Below, piece after piece: positions 62,749 through 64,000 of a stretch of 64,000 bases of DNA. The translations under genes and the position numbers were made by a program. Source of the stretch: Nakamurella flava (lineage in GTDB: Bacteria; Actinomycetota; Actinomycetes; Mycobacteriales; Nakamurellaceae); NCBI RefSeq assembly GCF_005298075.1, contig NZ_SZZH01000006.1, positions 423,050 to 487,049 of the forward strand, in the 5' to 3' direction. The number at the start of each line of letters is the position of its first letter. Within the stretch, counting starts at the first letter, position 1. Below the pieces are notes generated by a model, which searched no databases, was not told the DNA's origin, and was given only the letters and a program-made list of their open reading frames with translations.

Positions 62749-64000
62749 TCAGTCGAGCAGTCGGTCGGGGTTGCGGAACAGCTCACCGATCTCGGCGAGA
62801 ACCTTGGCGCCGTCGGCCCCGTCGACGGGTCGGTGGTCGAGGGTCAGGCCGACGGTGGCGCCGAGCCGCACGGTCAGACCGCCGCGGTGGACGACGGGTC
62901 GTTCGGTGATGGCGCCGATGGACAGGGCGGTGGCTTGGGGTGGGGTGAGCAGGCTGGTGAAGTACGGCACCCCGAATCCGCCCAGGTTGGACAGGGTGGT
63001 GGTGCCGCCCTTGATGTCCGCTCCGGTGAGCGCTCCCGTGCGGGCCCGGTTGATGGTGGCCCGGACCAGCTGGTCCTGTTCGTCGATGGGGAGCAGGTCG
63101 GGGTCGCGGACGACCGGGGCCAGCAGCCCGACCGCGGAATCCACGGCCAGGGCGACGCCGACGTTGGTGTGCGGGGCGGCGGGGGCGCCGGCCTGCTCGT
63201 CCCAGCCGGCGTTGACGTGCGGGTTGTCGCGCAGCGCACGCGACAGGGCTCGCAGCAGCAGCGTGGTCCAGCCGATGCGTCCGCGGGCGCGGGCGGCGTT
63301 GTCGAGGTCCAGTTCGGCGAACACGGTGAACTGGGGGACCGCGGCGCTCGAGGTCATGGTCCGGGCCACGGCCGACCGGATGGATCGGCGCCGCGCGGCC
63401 AGCGCATCGGCGAAGCCGGGGTCGACCGCGCCGTTGCTGTCGGTGCCGGTGGGAGCGGCAGGCACGGGGTGAGCGGCGGGCGCGGGGGGAGCGGGGGGAG
63501 CGGCCGCCCGGACCGGAGCCGGGGGCGCCGGCGCGGGGACCGGAACGACCGGGGCCGGGGCGGTGACGGGGGCTGGTGCGGCAGCCGTTGCCCGCGCGGC
63601 GTTCTCGACGTCCTCGACGGTGATGACCCCGTCCGCCCGGGTGGCGGTGACGGTCTCCAGCTTGACCCGCAGCTCGGCCGCGCGTCGCCGGGCCAGGGGC
63701 ACGGTCGGGATGGGCCCGCGCCGTGAGACCGGGGTGGCGTCGAGCAGACCACGACCATTCGACGCGGCCGCCCCGACCGGCTCGGCCGGCAGATCCGCCG
63801 GGACGTCCGAGCCGGGGACGGCCGGTTCGGCGGCCGACCCGTTCGGGCCGCCGGTGCCGTTGCTGCTGGGGGGCGGGTCGTCGAAGAGGCCGGCCATCAG
63901 GTCGTCCGACTCCGACAGCAGGTAGGCGATGGGGGCGCCGACGGCGATGGTGTCGCCGGGTTGGGCGACGAGGCGGGCGACGGTGCCGGCGAAGGGGGAT
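62749..64000 (-). CDS. 2-oxoacid dehydrogenase E2 component (5' partial)
   Basis: Dihydrolipoyllysine acyltransferase of a pyruvate or branched-chain 2-oxoacid dehydrogenase complex. About 416 residues are visible and the frame runs off the right edge. The first visible part (SPFAGTVARLVAQPGDTIAVGAPIAYLL) is the second half of a lipoyl domain; its lipoyl-lysine lies outside. A Pro/Ala linker, an E3/E1-binding domain (SRRGPIPTVPLARRRAAELRVKLE...), a second Pro/Ala linker and the catalytic domain with TLDHRPVDGADGAKVL (HxxxDG) follow. An apparent ATG at 63897 is internal, not the start. The E1 and E3 genes would be upstream, outside. Confidence 0.93.
   Translation of the reverse strand, partial: SPFAGTVARLVAQPGDTIAVGAPIAYLLSESDDLMAGLFDDPPPSSNGTGGPNGSAAEPAVPGSDVPADLPAEPVGAAASNGRGLLDATPVSRRGPIPTVPLARRRAAELRVKLETVTATRADGVITVEDVENAARATAAAPAPVTAPAPVVPVPAPAPPAPVRAAAPPAPPAPAAHPVPAAPTGTDSNGAVDPGFADALAARRRSIRSAVARTMTSSAAVPQFTVFAELDLDNAARARGRIGWTTLLLRALSRALRDNPHVNAGWDEQAGAPAAPHTNVGVALAVDSAVGLLAPVVRDPDLLPIDEQDQLVRATINRARTGALTGADIKGGTTTLSNLGGFGVPYFTSLLTPPQATALSIGAITERPVVHRGGLTVRLGATVGLTLDHRPVDGADGAKVLAEIGELFRNPDRLLD

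Noticed and set aside
63897..63899. ATG as the start of the E2 gene
   Set aside because: The frame continues upstream with an unmistakable lipoyl-domain sequence to the window edge, so this methionine is internal.

Overview
The window looks like chromosomal DNA of a high-GC actinomycete. GTG starts are frequent, ATGA/GTGA stop-start overlaps are common, and third codon positions are strongly GC-biased. The gene content fits too: the rpsF-ssb-rpsR-rplI-dnaB block, a C+ type S18, IdeR/DtxR-like iron control, actinobacterial LysE/LysG-like and ROK regulators. A member of the Nakamurella/Frankineae side of the phylum is plausible, but I cannot prove a genus from sequence alone. I see no tRNA, rRNA, CRISPR array or insertion sequence.

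Layout, left to right. (1) 1-7501: kdpABCDE, high-affinity K+ uptake with its own two-component system; kdpA is cut by the window edge. (2) 7557-13017: a lower-GC orphan PD-(D/E)XK/DUF4268-type gene, a TetR-MFS efflux pair whose start codon lies inside a 38-bp palindrome, a small membrane protein and a thiolase. (3) 13018-18362: the rpsF-ssb-rpsR-rplI operon, a strong terminator, an ~825-bp gene-free stretch with clustered DnaA-box-like 9-mers, then dnaB, interrupted inside its P-loop by a 410-residue class 3 (Ala1, WCT-type) intein. The intein's homing endonuclease domain carries two extra zinc-finger-like Cys clusters. (4) 18449-27318: a siderophore-interacting protein with an iron box, an ECF sigma factor plus SIMPL protein, two divergent LysR-exporter modules flanking a zinc-ribbon RNase H, pdxY, and a DeoC-like gene lacking the Schiff-base lysine. 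(5) 27525-43945: an acyl-CoA/branched-chain degradation region. It holds two acyl-CoA dehydrogenases (one with Asp at the catalytic Glu position), 3-hydroxyisobutyrate dehydrogenase, aldehyde dehydrogenase, 3-hydroxyisobutyryl-CoA hydrolase, enoyl-CoA hydratase, etfBA, thiolase, an HSD10-like SDR, an acyl-CoA synthetase and four local regulators. (6) 44229-51501: a stand-alone receiver protein, then xylose uptake and use (xylF-xylG-xylH, ROK regulator, xylB), with a very clear promoter/operator and a duplicated xylG-xylH junction that creates a 16-codon mini-ORF. (7) 51563-64000: a chitin-type LPMO, VOC protein, DeoR regulator plus class V aminotransferase, threonine deaminase, a flavin/PNPOx-type protein, biotin carboxylase, a SorC regulator convergent with a galactitol-type PTS operon, and the 3' part of a 2-oxoacid dehydrogenase E2 gene.

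How it works together: most of the window is local regulator/target pairs controlling import and oxidation of small carbon sources (xylose, a polyol via PTS, short branched acyl-CoAs). ETF drains electrons from the dehydrogenases, and a housekeeping replication/ribosome block sits in the middle. The most unusual items are the dnaB intein with its zinc-finger insertion, the DnaA-box-like cluster before dnaB, the xylG/xylH junction duplication, an SD-sequestering hairpin ahead of the odd acyl-CoA dehydrogenase, and two enzymes with altered catalytic residues.
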